Shown in pieces: positions 1 to 12,500 of a stretch of DNA of 64,000 nucleotides (position 1 is its first letter; each line of letters opens with the position of its first letter). The position numbers were made by a program, and so were the translations under genes. The notes beneath the pieces are model-generated. The model was not told where the DNA came from, did not search any database, and saw only the letters and a program-made list of their open reading frames with translations. The stretch comes from Cerrena zonata (Eukaryota; Basidiomycota; Agaricomycetes; Polyporales; Cerrenaceae). Where the stretch lies: contig JASBNA010000006.1 of NCBI GenBank assembly GCA_038087015.1, positions 310,001 to 374,000 of the forward strand. The letters run 5' to 3'.

Positions 1-1576
1 TTCTCATCACCAACTTCTCTTTCGATTCCGTTTATAGCTATCTTTCTACTCCTTTCGTTGACCAAGATGTGGTTGTGCAACCGCAAGCGAAGGGAGGTTT
101 ACTACAGGCCGCTTCCGATAAACAACAAACTCTCGCTCCAGATATACCAATACCTATGGAAGAACTGAAACCCCTCGTCCAACAAATTCTTGATGGGTAT
201 CGTTGCGCCGACTTACTTCTACGTTTACCAGGCTACATTCCTCTGCCGTCCTTCGCGGTCGAACCCGCCTTGCCATCCCCTCAATGGGTGGACCTCACAC
301 CGCGGAAATTTCACCCGAATATTGTACATCACCTTACCAAGGATCTTTTGAAGTACAAACTTCATCCACAAATACCCTTTCCCGCCGAGTTCGGACATAA
401 GCATCTGTCTAGACGAGTTCTTCAAGCTCCTCTCGTCGGTGCGTTCACCTAACCCTGCCGTGTACACATCGAAAGGCCGCAGTCACCTTCTCGACTCCAT
501 CGGTATCCCTTCACACTTCCATGACCCAGCGAGGACGAAGATCCTGCTAGTTTCATTTGGCGGTCAGATTTTTCACAAACCGCACAGCCGTTCACACAGC
601 CGTAGCCCTTCTGCTGCAAGCACGCCTAACTCGAACGGATCCTGTGACCAAGGAGACCGTACAGCAACATGAACACTCTGAGGAAACACACGCCGAGGCA
701 TTGTCCAATGCCCTTCGAACCTCCATTGTCGCTCAACAGCCATCCCTACCACCATCCACGCCTAGAGTCAGACAATCCAGCCTCAATACACTATCCCGTA
801 ATTCATCTCTTCGCCGCGGTCAACTCCGAATCGTTGGTGCACCCCCGGCTGCTATACCTGCCTCGCCTACTATTCCCACTTTCACAGCTACCCCTCCTAC
901 CCCTCGACCGCTGCCCGATAATCAGAACCCATTCATCAAACTCGCAGGAGTAACTAATATGGAACTGGAGGAGGAAGAGGTACCTTCGTTATTCCCTGAT
1001 GACTCGTGGATTGCTGTTGTTTGTGGTGTTCCGAAGGACTGGGGAAAGGAGGATGGAGAGGAGTTACCGGATAATTTCTTCGTGGCCCCGAAGGACGTGT
1101 ACATGCCTGATTTGACGGCCGTTGCTGATGTTCTCCTAGGAAAACTGGTAAGACTTATAATCCTTCCTGCTGGAGGCTTATGATCTAATCCATCTTTGTA
1201 GGGGTATGGCACTGTATCGGAATGCGTTGATTCTTGCACGCCATTTGTCTTTGGTAAGTCATAGATCATAAATAAGATTCGTGATTCTGAATATTTTACA
1301 GTTCCAAGACCGCTCTTCATCGAAGAATTCGGCCTTCGTATGCTCCTCGAACGCGAAGGCGTCGGTATAGAGATGTCACGAACGGCCTACGAGTCAGGAG
1401 AATGGGCTCAAGCCATCCATCTAGCCTGGATGAAAGGGAAAGAGGCAAAGGCTAGGAAACGAGAAGAGGGTGAGACGGGTAGACGACAGGCTGAAGGGAA
1501 AGAAATGGCAGAGATGTTAGTGGACTGGGTCAAGGAATGGAATTGGGAAAGAGACCATGCGTGTGCCACACGTTGA
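1..1576 (+). CDS. GT-B-like protein related to the N-terminal domain of plant L-arabinokinase (5' end cut off by window)
   Basis: The reading frame is open from base 3, with no start codon before codon-rich sequence containing ITNFSFDSVYSYLS, so the gene begins outside the window. Supported pieces are 3-352, 402 to about 560-660, about 560-760 to 1147, 1202-1253 and 1302-1576, with introns 353-401, 1148-1201 and 1254-1301. Visible motifs are LLVSFGGQ (about 545-565) and, across the last two introns, LGKLGYGTVSECVDS then PFVF and EEFGLRMLLEREGVG. The same order occurs in the glycosyltransferase-like N-terminal part of plant L-arabinokinase; no kinase (GHMP) domain follows here, as the protein stops soon after. 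The donor substrate is unknown. Between 560 and 760 the frame changes from 1 to 2 inside a Ser/Arg-rich stretch without an intron of normal size, so either a small indel or an unusual splice must be there. Family call fairly sure, function not. Confidence 0.6.
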
Positions 1577-2657
1577 ACGTGGAGGATACAATGGTTATGG
1601 ACTCGGAATCGACCCCTGGACTGTATGGACTTTTCTCGGATGGACTTGTAACTTGATAGGATTGTACTATTATTCCCCGCGAGGAGACTCGGATTAGGCG
1701 CTTGTTCAGTAACTCTTCTTGCTGACCACCATCATGTCGATATATCGTAGACTTCTTACTCTAATAAAAGGGACGAGCATTTTCCTTTCTCGATGTCTTT
1801 CGAGTTGAAGGAGTTGTTCCCTTGTAAACGGTAAGCGTCGCGCCTATTGCACTCTGACACAGTGACACAGTGAGCTTCGGGCTCACTTCTCACTACGACG
1901 TCATAGATCGAATGTTTATGTTTATGGTATTTGAGCATCCCCCTTAGATGCTAATGTTCTTCGGCATTTGCGCATCATCATGGGGGTATATTTGTCCTGT
2001 CTTGTCAGTTCAGACCCAGATTGGGCCGATATTACTTAGATAGTATTATCTGATGAAGTACCATCTCTTCGCTCTTTGGCATCGGAGGGATACCCATTCT
2101 TACGGAACTCAAGGTGCATAGTTATGTTCTAGACAAATTGGAACTATACCTCACATAGCCCTTCCCCCCACTATCTCGACGTTTAGGTGTCTTCCACATT
2201 ATATTTGTTTCTCAATCTTCCTGCATTGCAACTACACTCACCTTCTTCGGACTCGATCCTTAAGGCTGTTGCAATCACAATCAAAGTTCGAAATATATTC
2301 TCTCGAGTATAGCGGGTATATCATATTCAATCTGCAAGCATTCCTGGGCGGTCATGTGGACGCCAGAAATCAATGAGCCTCAAGTTGGATAGGCTTATAC
2401 TAACCCAATATGATGCTAATCAGGTAGACATAGGTCATCTTGAGATACAAATACATACATCTGACTTTCTGTCTTGTGACCTATATCGTTATCGCTAATG
2501 TATGTCGAACAGACTATCAGCACTAGTAGGTACTGGCATCTCGTTATGCATACACAAAGCTCGTTACGCGGTAGAAGTAACGATCGCGTAAACTCGCATA
2601 GTATCGGCTAGTGACTACGTACGTCTCTTTCTCACCTCCGTCGAGCATACCGTACTG
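1577..2657. other. Intergenic region without recognisable gene
   Basis: About 1.1 kb between the stop of the GT-B-like gene and the first BTB gene. Short open frames on both strands lack family motifs, codon continuity or splice-consistent partners. It presumably holds the terminator of the first gene and the promoter of the second; no clear TATA element stands out. Confidence 0.5.
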
Positions 2658-3782
2658 ATGACTACTAGCTCGAAGTCTCAACGACGCCCTGAGAAGGCAT
2701 CGCCTGAGAACCCACCCAAGAAACGCAAGCGTCTTTCGAACGCCTTGGCGGAAAACAAATTCCGAGCTGAAGAAGTGGGCCTGTGGTTTACAGATGGAAA
2801 CATTATCATCGTTGGGGGCTCCACACCGTTCAAAGTCCACCGAAGCGTTTTGTTCCAGAGATCATCAGTACTCAAGGACATGTTCTCCCTTCCATCCGAC
2901 GAGTCAGAACTGATGGAAGGGTTGCCTGTGGAGTACCTTCCAGAAAGCCGGTCAGACTTGATGTACATGCTTCTTGGCATGTACTATGGTCAAAAGTACG
3001 TTTTCTCTTAGTGTCCTCTACTTCTACTGATTGGTTTGTATTGAAGATACCTAGGGCATAAGAAGGTGGTAGAGTTTACCATGCTGAGTGCATTACTACG
3101 TCTCGGAACGAAATACAAAATCACTGAACTCCGGGAGGAGGCGGTCGCCCGCTTGAGAGTTTGTTTCCCGAGACGTCTGGGTTCTTTCATCAACTCCCTC
3201 TCTATGCGGAACGATGCCGGTTTCAGCTGTGTCCCCGATGTTATTGCAATGGGGATAAGTGACGTATTGGAGGTAATCAACCTCGCTCGGGCCCATGATA
3301 TACCAGACATCCTCCCACCAGCTTTTTACATTTGTTCTACCTTGTCGCCTGTGCAGATGGTGCCTGTCAAGACATGGGATGATGACCCACCCACTCTCCT
3401 CTCCCCCAAGGATCTCCGGCGTTTACTCCGAGGCAAAGACTCACTTATTCAGGAAGACAACGACTTTATGCTACTTTTACGAACCGAGTTCAGGCCTAAC
3501 TTGAAATCCTGCAAACAATTATGCCATAGAAGGTTCAACGCCGCTTTCAATTCTAATCCGGAATCTCTCCCTGATGCGGGGACATTTCTCGTTCAGAATT
3601 TCTGGGTTAACGAAGTCCTCCCTGACAAAGACTTCTGTGTTGATTGCATAGAGGATATGGTGGAGGAAGTTAATCGGCACCGTAGAGAGATATGGAGTAA
3701 TCTTGGAAAGACCTTCGATTGTGGACCCTGGCCCTTGCCGGATGATGTCGATTTGGAGGAAGAATCTGATACTCAATCTTAA
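2658..3782 (+). CDS. BTB/POZ domain protein (tandem copy 1)
   Basis: Two exons, 2658-2995 and 3047-3782 (intron 51 bp), encode 357 aa. The first about 25 residues contain a basic PKKRKR cluster that may act as a nuclear signal. Residues about 42-125 show the BTB entry pattern DGNIIIVGGSTPFKVHRSVL followed by LKDMFSLP, the usual N-terminal part of the agaricomycete BTB family. Such proteins dimerise through this fold and are often adaptors for cullin-3 ligases, but the partner cannot be told here. The remainder has LLRLGTKYKI and NLARAHDIPDILPPAFY, which are shared with the next gene, and a C-terminal pair of cysteine-containing segments (CKQLCHRRF and FCVDCIEDM). The start ATG is the first in frame after the intergenic region. 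Exon junctions are consistent in phase. Confident as BTB; biological role unknown. Confidence 0.85.
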
Positions 3783-4027
3783 ATCCTAACCAGCACAATA
3801 TTGCTACTAGATAGGGCGAGCAATCAGTGCAATTTAGCTTCTATGTCTAGACTCAGATTAATGTTCAAGTTTTAACTAGATTTAGAGCAATACATTTCAA
3901 GGCAACAGCAGTGCTCACACGATCACATGTAGTCGTTTAGAACATTCGTCTTGACAACTGCACTTCAAGCTTCAATGTCTGTTCTCAACCCTCTCTGCTA
4001 TCGGGGACGACTAAACTAACTATCATT

Positions 4028-5088
4028 ATGAACCAACCACCGCCCAAGAAGCGTAAAGCTGACGAAAACAACAACATCAAAGAAAACCGAATGCGAGCGG
4101 TTCAAGCCGGGCTATGGCATGACGATGGAAACATTATCCTCATAGCTGAAGATACCCCATTTAAGGTCCACAAGAGCATGCTCTCAAAGAAGTCAGAGAT
4201 CTTCAGAGACATGTTTTCTCTCCCTCAACCGGCCACCTTAGACGAATCCGAGTTGATGGATGGTATTCCGGCTGTCAGCATGTCCGACAGCTGGATAGAT
4301 CTTCGTTGCATTCTTTTGGCGATCTATGACGGATATCAGTATGTGGAACCACAGTCCGTTACTAGTAGTTTTCTTACTCGGTATAATATACTAGAACCTT
4401 CGGAACTAGTGTTGCACTATCTCTCCCCACGATTAGTGCTTTTCTCCGTCTCGGGACCAAATATGGCCTGACAGACTTCTATGAGTCGGCTGTATCTCGA
4501 CTCAACGCAACATTTCCTTCCACTCTTGACCTGTTCATGAAAAAGATGGACACCGCATTGCAAGAGTGTCGGGTCATAGATAAGCTCGGAACCACAATCA
4601 TTATGACCTCCGCCGACGCTATTGTAGCTATCAACCTGGCTCGGGCACATAATATCTCTTCAATTCTTCCAGCCGCATTCTATACCTGCTCCCGGCTTCC
4701 ACCCAAGATCCTTGTCGAAGGCGTCAAGGATGCAGATGGAAACAGATCAGTCCTGAGCCCCGAAGATCTGGCCAGATGCTGGGCAGGCCAGCAAACTTTG
4801 GACCGACTATATGCTGTCGCCATCCAAAGCTTACGTTTTGAGATAGGGGGCCGTCTCTGTGAGTCCTCCGATAGGTGTTTTGATTTCAAGGGGTACGATA
4901 CCCAGGAGGATCTGTATAAACACATGGGATGCTGCTTTGGGAGTGCGAGTCACCTGGATATGGATATTGGCGATGATTTGTGTCTAGGGTGCGTTAAAGC
5001 ACGTGCAAGTGCTTGGACGCTTTTCCAAAAAGAAACCTGGGATTCGCTGCTGGATATTTTTGACCTGAAGGATAGTACACATGGATAA
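4028..5088 (+). CDS. BTB/POZ domain protein (tandem copy 2)
   Basis: Exons 4028-4338 and 4410-5088 (alternative acceptor at 4394 adds five residues) give about 329 aa. It is a paralogue of the gene 250 bp upstream: PPKKRKADE at the N terminus, DDGNIILIAEDTPFKVHKSM as BTB start, RDMFSLP, then LRLGTKYGL and NLARAHNISSILPAAFY at matching places. The intron lies at the same position in both genes, right after the (Y/D)GYQ or YGQK segment, which supports tandem duplication rather than separate arrival. The C-terminal half keeps paired cysteines (CCFG and LCLGCVKAR). Copies have diverged strongly in the middle and C-terminal thirds. Function not assignable beyond BTB-mediated protein interaction. 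Confidence 0.85.
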
Positions 5089-5682
5089 TCATGACAGTTT
5101 ATTTGCTCCTAGTTTGGTGGGTTTGCTTATATTTCATCTGAAGCTCTGGTTATCTTACTTTCAAACAGATATATTTCTCCTATTCATTTACTACATCGAT
5201 AATCACTCGATAGATAACTCCCTCCATAATCCATTTTTACAATATTGCGTCTCCATTTTTCGAAGGCCACCCCAGTCAATGACAGTTCCACATGAAGACA
5301 TTGCGGGTTCCTGGTTCACTACTCTACTATGTCTATACCATGGGGGCAGATGATCAGGATATACAACTGGGACACTGAGATGCAGGTATGAAGCCCAATA
5401 GTGGTTGTTCAAAGTAAGAGTGGTCATGTTCACTGCACGACGGCGTTAAGTCTTACACTGACTTACCTTCGGACTTTGTCACATGCTGACTCAACCTAGG
5501 AAAGCTATATTTCATATGTATAGACGCGATCATGGCCGGTTCTGACATGCGTCGAAGTAAGCTACCTCAGGCTGTTAATGAACTTGAATGGTTGTCAGGT
5601 GCCCTTCGGTCAAAGTCTCTAATGAGGCCGAAGGCAGTTGTCATCCTCCAGAACCTGATATGTCCCGACGCAACTCACACAT
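5089..5682. other. Intergenic region between BTB gene 2 and the NmrA-like gene
   Basis: Nearly 600 bp with only short, uninformative frames. Its right end carries the TATA element listed separately. Confidence 0.5.
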
Positions 5683-5690
5683 TATAAATA
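5683..5690 (+). promoter_or_regulatory. Candidate TATA box of the NmrA-like gene
   Basis: TATAAATA lies 45-52 bp upstream of the ATG at 5735 and is followed by GGGACC. Spacing and sequence fit a core promoter; the start site itself cannot be seen. Confidence 0.5.
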
Positions 5691-5734
5691 GGGACCAGTC
5701 AAGGCTCTATAACTCCATCTTACCATTGTGAAGC

Positions 5735-6985
5735 ATGCCTCAACAGCAACTTGTTCTCGTTATTGGTGCTACCGGTGCTCAGGGCTTGGCAGGTCATTGA
5801 TGCTTTACTCGCTCCTACGTCTGACGATGGGTCTCCATCGCCATATGCGGTACGGGCTCTGACTCGCGATCCTCAAAGCCGGCGTGCAAAGGAACTCTCC
5901 TGCAAAAGGAGTCGAAGTTTTCGAAGGTGAGTATTGAAATCTCCGTCGTCTCATCGTCTAAGTTCTTGTCGCACGATAGGTTCAACCGACGATTTCTCCT
6001 CTGTGCTCGCCGCTCTTCAAGACGTATATGGTGTTTTCGTCAATACTGATAGTTTCACAATCGGAGAAGAGAAGGAGGTATTCGCAGGAATCCGTATTTT
6101 CGAATTAGCGAAGCAGGTTCCGACAATCAAGCACTATGTTTGGAGCAATCTAGAATATATATCAAAGGTGTGTAGAGCCAGGGATGTACAATGATATAAA
6201 CTAATGGTTTGTCATTATATTTGTTTAGTTGACTGGCTACAACCCCGAGTATCACTGCGCACATTATGATGGGAAAGGTCGTGTTGGAGAATTTCTCAAG
6301 TTACAACCATCGGAACCCACTCACGACGGTTTCTCGTGGTCCCAGCTCTCAACGTGTCCCTACATGGATATGTTGAAAATCGTGAGTCAATATTCTGATA
6401 CGTGTATATACGGCACTTTTCCCACCTTCCAACTAGATGACGTTCGGTCCCCTGAATAAACGTGCGGATGGCACAGTTGTATTTGCTACCCCGATCGGTG
6501 CGGGAAAGGTTCCCATGATCGCGCTCTCTGACCTTGGATTCTTTGCACGCTATATCTTCGACCATCGTGTCGAGACATCTGGCAAAGATCTCCAGGTAAC
6601 CAGTGACATGGTTGGGTGGGACTACTTGGCAAACACCTTTCAAAGGGTCACGGGTCAGAAGGCGGTCGTCGTTTACCAGTCTATTGAAGAGTGGAACAAC
6701 AACTTCAACAATGTGGATCTTCCCTTGGCGAGCGACCACAAAGGGCCGATTACGCCAGATACGATGACTTGGAGGAAGAACTTTACGGCATGGTGGAAGA
6801 TATACCGGGATGGTATCTTGCATCGGGACATGGAATGGATTAGAAAGGTCAATCCAAATGGACATACACTGGAAAGCTGGATGCGGGAGAGTAACTACAT
6901 GGGAGTGTACGAACCACAGACCTTGAAAGGCGTAGAGGATGGAAAGTCGATTTCTCCACGTCAAGAGATAGTGACCAAATTATAA
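5735..6985 (+). pseudogene. NmrA-like NAD(P)-binding family gene with two frameshifts in exon 1
   Basis: Exons 5735-5926, 5980-6167, 6229-6381 and 6437-6985 (introns 53, 61 and 55 bp, all GT/AG) would encode about 359 aa of an NmrA-like Rossmann protein. The dinucleotide-binding start LVLVIGATGAQG is clear, followed further on by YAVRALTRDP, GVFVNTD, YVWSNLEYISK and, in the last exon, PMIALSDLGFFARYIFD and EVTSDMVGWDYL-type sequence. Exon 1 is not open: one extra base near 5791 puts a stop right after the glycine motif, and a second extra base near 5901 again shifts the frame. With both removed the family pattern is continuous and in phase with exon 2. Members bind NAD(P) and act as redox sensors or reductases. 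The other three exons are intact, so the lesion is recent, or both indels are sequencing errors. A TATA box precedes it. Confidence 0.7.
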
Positions 6986-8915
6986 TTGGTACACCGATAG
7001 AACAAATGTCTTTATACACTCTTCAATGTACGGACACTCTATCATCGCTCTTGTGTTCCACAGCTCTTTCCTTTCCTGGAATGTCCGGATAATTCCGAGT
7101 CGAGTACAACCCTTCAAGCTCAAGCTTCAAGTTGTCTGTCAGGTCTAAGGCACCCTTTGAAAGTTTGTCCTCCTTAGCAGCCTCTATGGTTTGTCCTTTG
7201 TTATTACACCACTAGATACTCTCATATCCACAGCGGCCGTTGTTCACAATCCAGATGCTTTCGCCCATCGCAATGCTGTAGGCAACTGTTGCTACCCTTC
7301 CGAATCTCTGTAAAGATTCATCCTGGCTTTGAACGGAGATCAGTTTACAAGTTACTCGTCACTGTTGTTGAATCCGTGATACCCTCATGATATTCACACA
7401 TGCGTTGCCTCTACGGCTCGTGCAGGCAACAGTAATAGTCAGGAACAGTGCCAACTTCTCGTATGTCCTTGCTTCTGCGACATCTCCCACTTGACACATC
7501 TAATTGAATAACGTGTCTACTTTCTATACTCAGGCTGATATATTTCCTAGATCAGCGACTGAATACCAGTTCCTTGACTCGCCTATACAGCATCTTCCAC
7601 TTGAACTTTCGAAGTTGATCTTTGAGCTCACTCCCTGACGACCTTGTTTCCATATGACTGTTTCACTCCTCATATATTCTTGATGCTTTTAGCTTTGATC
7701 TGTCCACACGAGATTGGTACCCCACAATTCCCCATTCAAAGTAAGCCAGTGATGCGTTTGAACGTGTGGTCACAACTAACCCACGCTCCCTATACTCATT
7801 TCTTTTGCAGATCTCTCAAAGGGCCTGTACCCTGCCCTTATTATGCTATACTGTATAGCTATACAATACATTATGGATGTATCTTACGAATCTTACCCAC
7901 ATCTCAGTTCAACGTTGAGGCCCTCCAGTCATGGCCGAATCTCGATCGTGCAATTACTCTTGGCAACGTTCTACATTATAGGTCCCGCCTCAACCTGCTG
8001 CGGATCATGATTTGGACTGTATCGTTTGATCTAGCAGCTTGTTAGAACAACACCTCGGACGTATTCGGACGACATGAATCTATACGTGCGAGGACCGTGG
8101 TTTAGTTTGCCTACCTAGTGCAAACTAGGTCTATCATGCGATCATCGTGGAGGGAAGTTCACTAGCCGTACCTCAAGGGCACTGGGCTGTACATCGTTGG
8201 AAGTAAGTACTCTAGTTCATTATTGGCGACTGACCTGGATTTATTAGGATGGTATACGGCTTTCCCACAGTACATAAATGATATCAACAATTGTAAGGAT
8301 TTCAACCATTGTTCGCAATACTGTCTTCAGCTAGAGCCAAAGAGTGTTTATTGCCACTTATCTGCACTACACCACCATCTGCGCTCCTTGCTCACTTTAA
8401 CCCGACGTCAACCACATAGCGCTACAACACCGTTGAAACCTTTAAATCCTGTCGCCGCTCGATGTCGTCTTCTTATCTCCTTAGGATACTCCATTTATAG
8501 CTCTCCGAATACTCAAAAAGACATCAAAACCCGCATATTCACCTCTGTGTTTATCACTCGTCTACACCTACTCTCAGCCATTAATCAACCTATCTCAGTC
8601 TGACACCCCGGTCAATGCAAAACAGACACCCACACCTCTATCTTTATCTCTGCCTATGGCCCTGTCCTCGCTCCAATAAATTCATTATACATGTCGTTCA
8701 AGCGTTAGTGTTTGACATCACACATGTCAGCATCAAGTCAAGTCAAGCCATCATTGTGCTTTACGTTCGAGACCCTTAAGGCCCACATGTCGGAAAGATA
8801 AGATATCGGTCGTCAACACAGCCGACGTCTAACAGGAAAAAATTGCAAGGACACCTTAAATCCGTTCGGTATTCATAGAAAAGCGGTCTAACGGTCAATT
8901 CAAACCTTACCGTTG
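6986..8915. other. Gene-poor stretch
   Basis: About 1.9 kb with scattered open frames (the longest about 130 codons) that show no family motif and could not be joined by plausible introns. It may contain decayed coding sequence, but nothing can be named. Confidence 0.4.
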
Positions 8916-9515
8916 ATGAAGCTGAAGCCTTATTGGGTCATGGTAGCGCTCCAAATCGTCGACGTTCAAACGTGGGCCCTTGCAGGCGTTCGAATATCCG
9001 CGTTTGGTTTGGGAGGGGCTTCGGATATTCTGTCTTGTCCTGTGGAGACTTCAGGTTCACGACATATCTCGTCTACGCGGACATGTTTGTAACAATGCTA
9101 AAGCGACATCTCGGCGTCCGTCAAACATGTCAACATTTCTGGATCCTCCATATCCTCATTCGATGCGCCGACAACAAGAAGCCGATGATCCTGTTGATTC
9201 TGTCTTGGCACTTTCACGATCCCTTCTAACTGCCTTCCAATCTGCTATGGAGAGAAGGCTCGCTACGTCAGCGTCCAGCGTTCCAGCAATGCCACAGGAC
9301 CCATCGCCCTCGCAATGTAGGGTGATACAGAGGTTCTTGTTCCTTGGCGGTCCCGAGTACTCTTCTGTCTCCTTTTAGTTTCTGTTGTCCTTTTCTCGCT
9401 ATTCGGGACCCTAGCTCTAGGATGGTCAGGTTTAACGAACTCGACGTTCGAGGCTTCGGGGTTTCCGTATCGGCGTCCGGATGATTATGAGGCTGATAAG
9501 TTGACGAACTGTTAA
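8916..9515 (+). CDS. Candidate small membrane protein
   Basis: Three pieces, 8916-9054, 9104-9316 and 9358-9515, joined by introns of 49 and 41 bp with GT/AG ends, give one continuous 169-aa frame. The N-terminal 40 residues are moderately hydrophobic (MVALQIVDV, WALAGVRIS). The middle is polar, with SMRRQQEADD and an Ala/Ser-rich helix-like part. Residues about 118-140 form a strong membrane segment (LLFCLLLVSVVLFSLFGTLA), followed by a short polar tail ending in cysteine. No family recognised. The support is only the agreement of three frames and splice phases, and the second intron is short, so this could still be chance. It is the best coding candidate in the 6-13 kb stretch. Confidence 0.4.
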
Positions 9516-12500
9516 ATATCGGGCTTTCCTTTTGCTTTTAGGACCGATACGTCTTTATTCGGCTTATACCCGCGACATTTATTAAACGTCCGTGTCAGCC
9601 ACTTAGTCTTTAGGCTAGGGTTCGGGTATATTGACATCGACTCGGACAAAATAGTATGCACCTCTACGCCGAGCACGTAGTACTTGCACAAAACCCGACA
9701 CGGAGAGACTTCCTAAACCGGAGAACGGAAAGAACTCGATCTAGTCCACTCCATCCCGGGAAATACAAGGGATTCTCCCGTGTTCTTTATCATCTTTGTT
9801 CTCCATATAACATATATCTTTTATGAATCATATCCGCAATCTCAAACATACCATAATCCCTCACCGGCCAACCTAGTACTATAAACCCTGATTCCGAAAC
9901 ACACACCATTTTATTTAGAAATTAAGAATCCATGGCTTCGACCCGAAAACTCGTGCGTAGAACCCTCAAAAAGCGTGTGAGCCGGTATGCTGCTGTATCC
10001 TTCTATACGTTGTTTTCGTTCACACGAATCGATTGCTAGAAGACAAGGGTGTAATAACATGTAAACCGTACGAGGCTGTAGTGGGTTCTGGAGTCAAGTC
10101 GAGGATGCCCGGGGCCCCGAGGCAGATGAATACAAATGGGATTTGGATTCAGGATAAAGTTGGTTTTGCCGCCGCTCTCAGGCGGGGGCACACTAATGTT
10201 GGCTAGAGAGACGAGTCATTTAAACGTCTAGAGGATAGCTGGTAGTTAGTAGACCAGTAACTCCTACATCGAATAGAACCCACCGCCGAGTGCAACCTAA
10301 CGCAACAAGGTCAACTCTCCCAACGAACCAAACCAACCAATTTGCAAAAAAGACCGAGGATCCAGCCTGACAAGAAACAAACGCCCATCAAACCGACTAC
10401 AAATTACATACCCATCACAAACTGTCAACAGCGATTGGGTTTTGCAAGCTTCCAATCCCATATTTTGACAGGTCACCCACATGGTGGACATGGTTTCGTG
10501 ACTCCCTGAGAGAAAAAAAAGGTTTGGGTTGGATTGAACCGTTGATGGTTCCTCCGAACAAAATCTATTTCGCGTTTGAGGGTGGCGGCGGGCCCGCGTG
10601 ATTCCTTCTGTAGGGAGAGGAAGATGGTTCAGGTATGATGCGGGTGCGCAGTCGGATTTGTAGGTTTGTTATAGGTGGATGCCGTACATCATACGTGACT
10701 ACAAGCTGCGTTTTCTGGACTTCTGTGAATGTGTGAAAGAGTGGTTAGTTTCCGAAGACAGCCTGAGTGGGAGAGAATGATGAAATATGATTGGATGATG
10801 TTCAATATTGTGGGGAGAGAGGATTGTGGTATTTGGACCGACGATCTGTAATGGAATAATACAATATACGCAGGGAATCATCTGTAACGCTGTCTGTAAT
10901 GGTGTAAGATCGAAGCAGAAGAAGGCGATAGCAGCGTGCACACGCCAATCAAACATAAAGCAACCAACCCTCGTATGCATGCCAATGCGCTCAATCTCCA
11001 TCAACCTTACCCCACCCTCATGTCGTGTGCGGTGAAATGCTTGAGTATACTGGATCGATTGCAGCCGGTTGTACAGGGGTTACATCATGTATTGCAACCT
11101 GGTCTCCGTAGGTGACCATACACGGACAAAGGTGGGGACGACAGTCGTGTACGATCCCAAGGCCCTCAAGCCAAAGTCAAATAGTCGCTTTGATATTACC
11201 CGAATATGGTTGCGTGAACTCATGAGCTCTTGGTGGCGGGCGAACTGCGGTTCCGGATCAGAGAGAACCATAAGGGGCCGCAAGAGCTAAGCGGAAGGAC
11301 CCTGAATAATAGGTATACGAGTTGCACTGGCGACAGGAACAGGTGACCCTAGTTTCTCGGACGACTCGAACGCATGAACGCTTTGAGTGAGTCGGGATGG
11401 AAAGCGACCGGTCGGTGTCGGTTGAAGCGCCATCAGCAAAGTTGTGGGAGGAGAATCAGGAGATGATTTGGATCAACAGCACTTGCCATATTTGGGCAGC
11501 GTGTCCCTTAAAAGCAACCCGATCTAGATCTGGTCCATTGAACAGTATGTCAGGGAAATTGAGGAAAACACGGTAGATTGTGGGGGAATGGGGAAGCGAA
11601 ACGTCATGGGATAGGGTCGTAGGGATTGATTGATGACTGCTCTCATCGCCAAAGTACATAACAAGTACGAGGCGTGGATTATTCTGTTGGATTCTTGAAG
11701 ACCGTGCAATCGCCTGGCGTGAAGCTGGAAAATGCCGGACGTAGATCATGTTCCGGAGATCCCTCGAGAGCTCTTTGCTTTTGCGTCTGTGGCGTGCGGT
11801 ACCCTGTAAATCCTGCGGTATGGAGTGTCCGGGAATACAAGCAATCCTGAGGATGAAGACAAGCCTGGGACAGTGGCAGATGGAAAGCCGGTGGAAGGGA
11901 GAGTATATGAGCATGTGGGAATGGGAAGCGGCGGAAACACGGGCGCTGGAAGGGGCACTCGGTTCATCCGCGTCCTGGAGTGTGGGGGTGGCCATGGAGG
12001 AGGTCACCAGTTCCCAATCCGAAGCTGCTCTGATCACCACCCGTCGCTTCACTTTTTGTCCACTTAAATCCAATGCCCAACCAAGCCACGGCTCCCCTTC
12101 TCTTCTCGCCTAGCCACGCCCTGCCAGACCCCTGCCATCTTCTGGCATCGGATATCTTCCTCTGCAGTCATAACACGTCTGCCATCCCGATACAGTCCCC
12201 GTCCTCCAAATTCATCACTGATCAGGTCCAATACATTTCTATAGCACTGCGTGCTGTACCGCTCCTCCTCCTGAGAACAACAAGTCTTAATCAGTTTTGC
12301 TTCTCTGTCATACGACCACCAATATAAACTTGGGATCATCTGACAAGCACAACTTTCGACCCCCTCTCTTGTATGTCGCCATGACTCTATCCCCCACTTC
12401 CACTCCTTCTCAGTCCCAGCCACTGACGCGCCATGGCAGTCGCAAACGTACCCGGTTTACATTTTTTGTAGGTCGCAAGAAGGTTGCACCAACTAGAGCT

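Noticed and set aside
11456..12073. 205-codon frame on the minus strand
   Set aside because: No family motif, mixed composition, and competing frames of similar length on the plus strand; probably non-coding sequence upstream of the Ser/Pro-rich gene.
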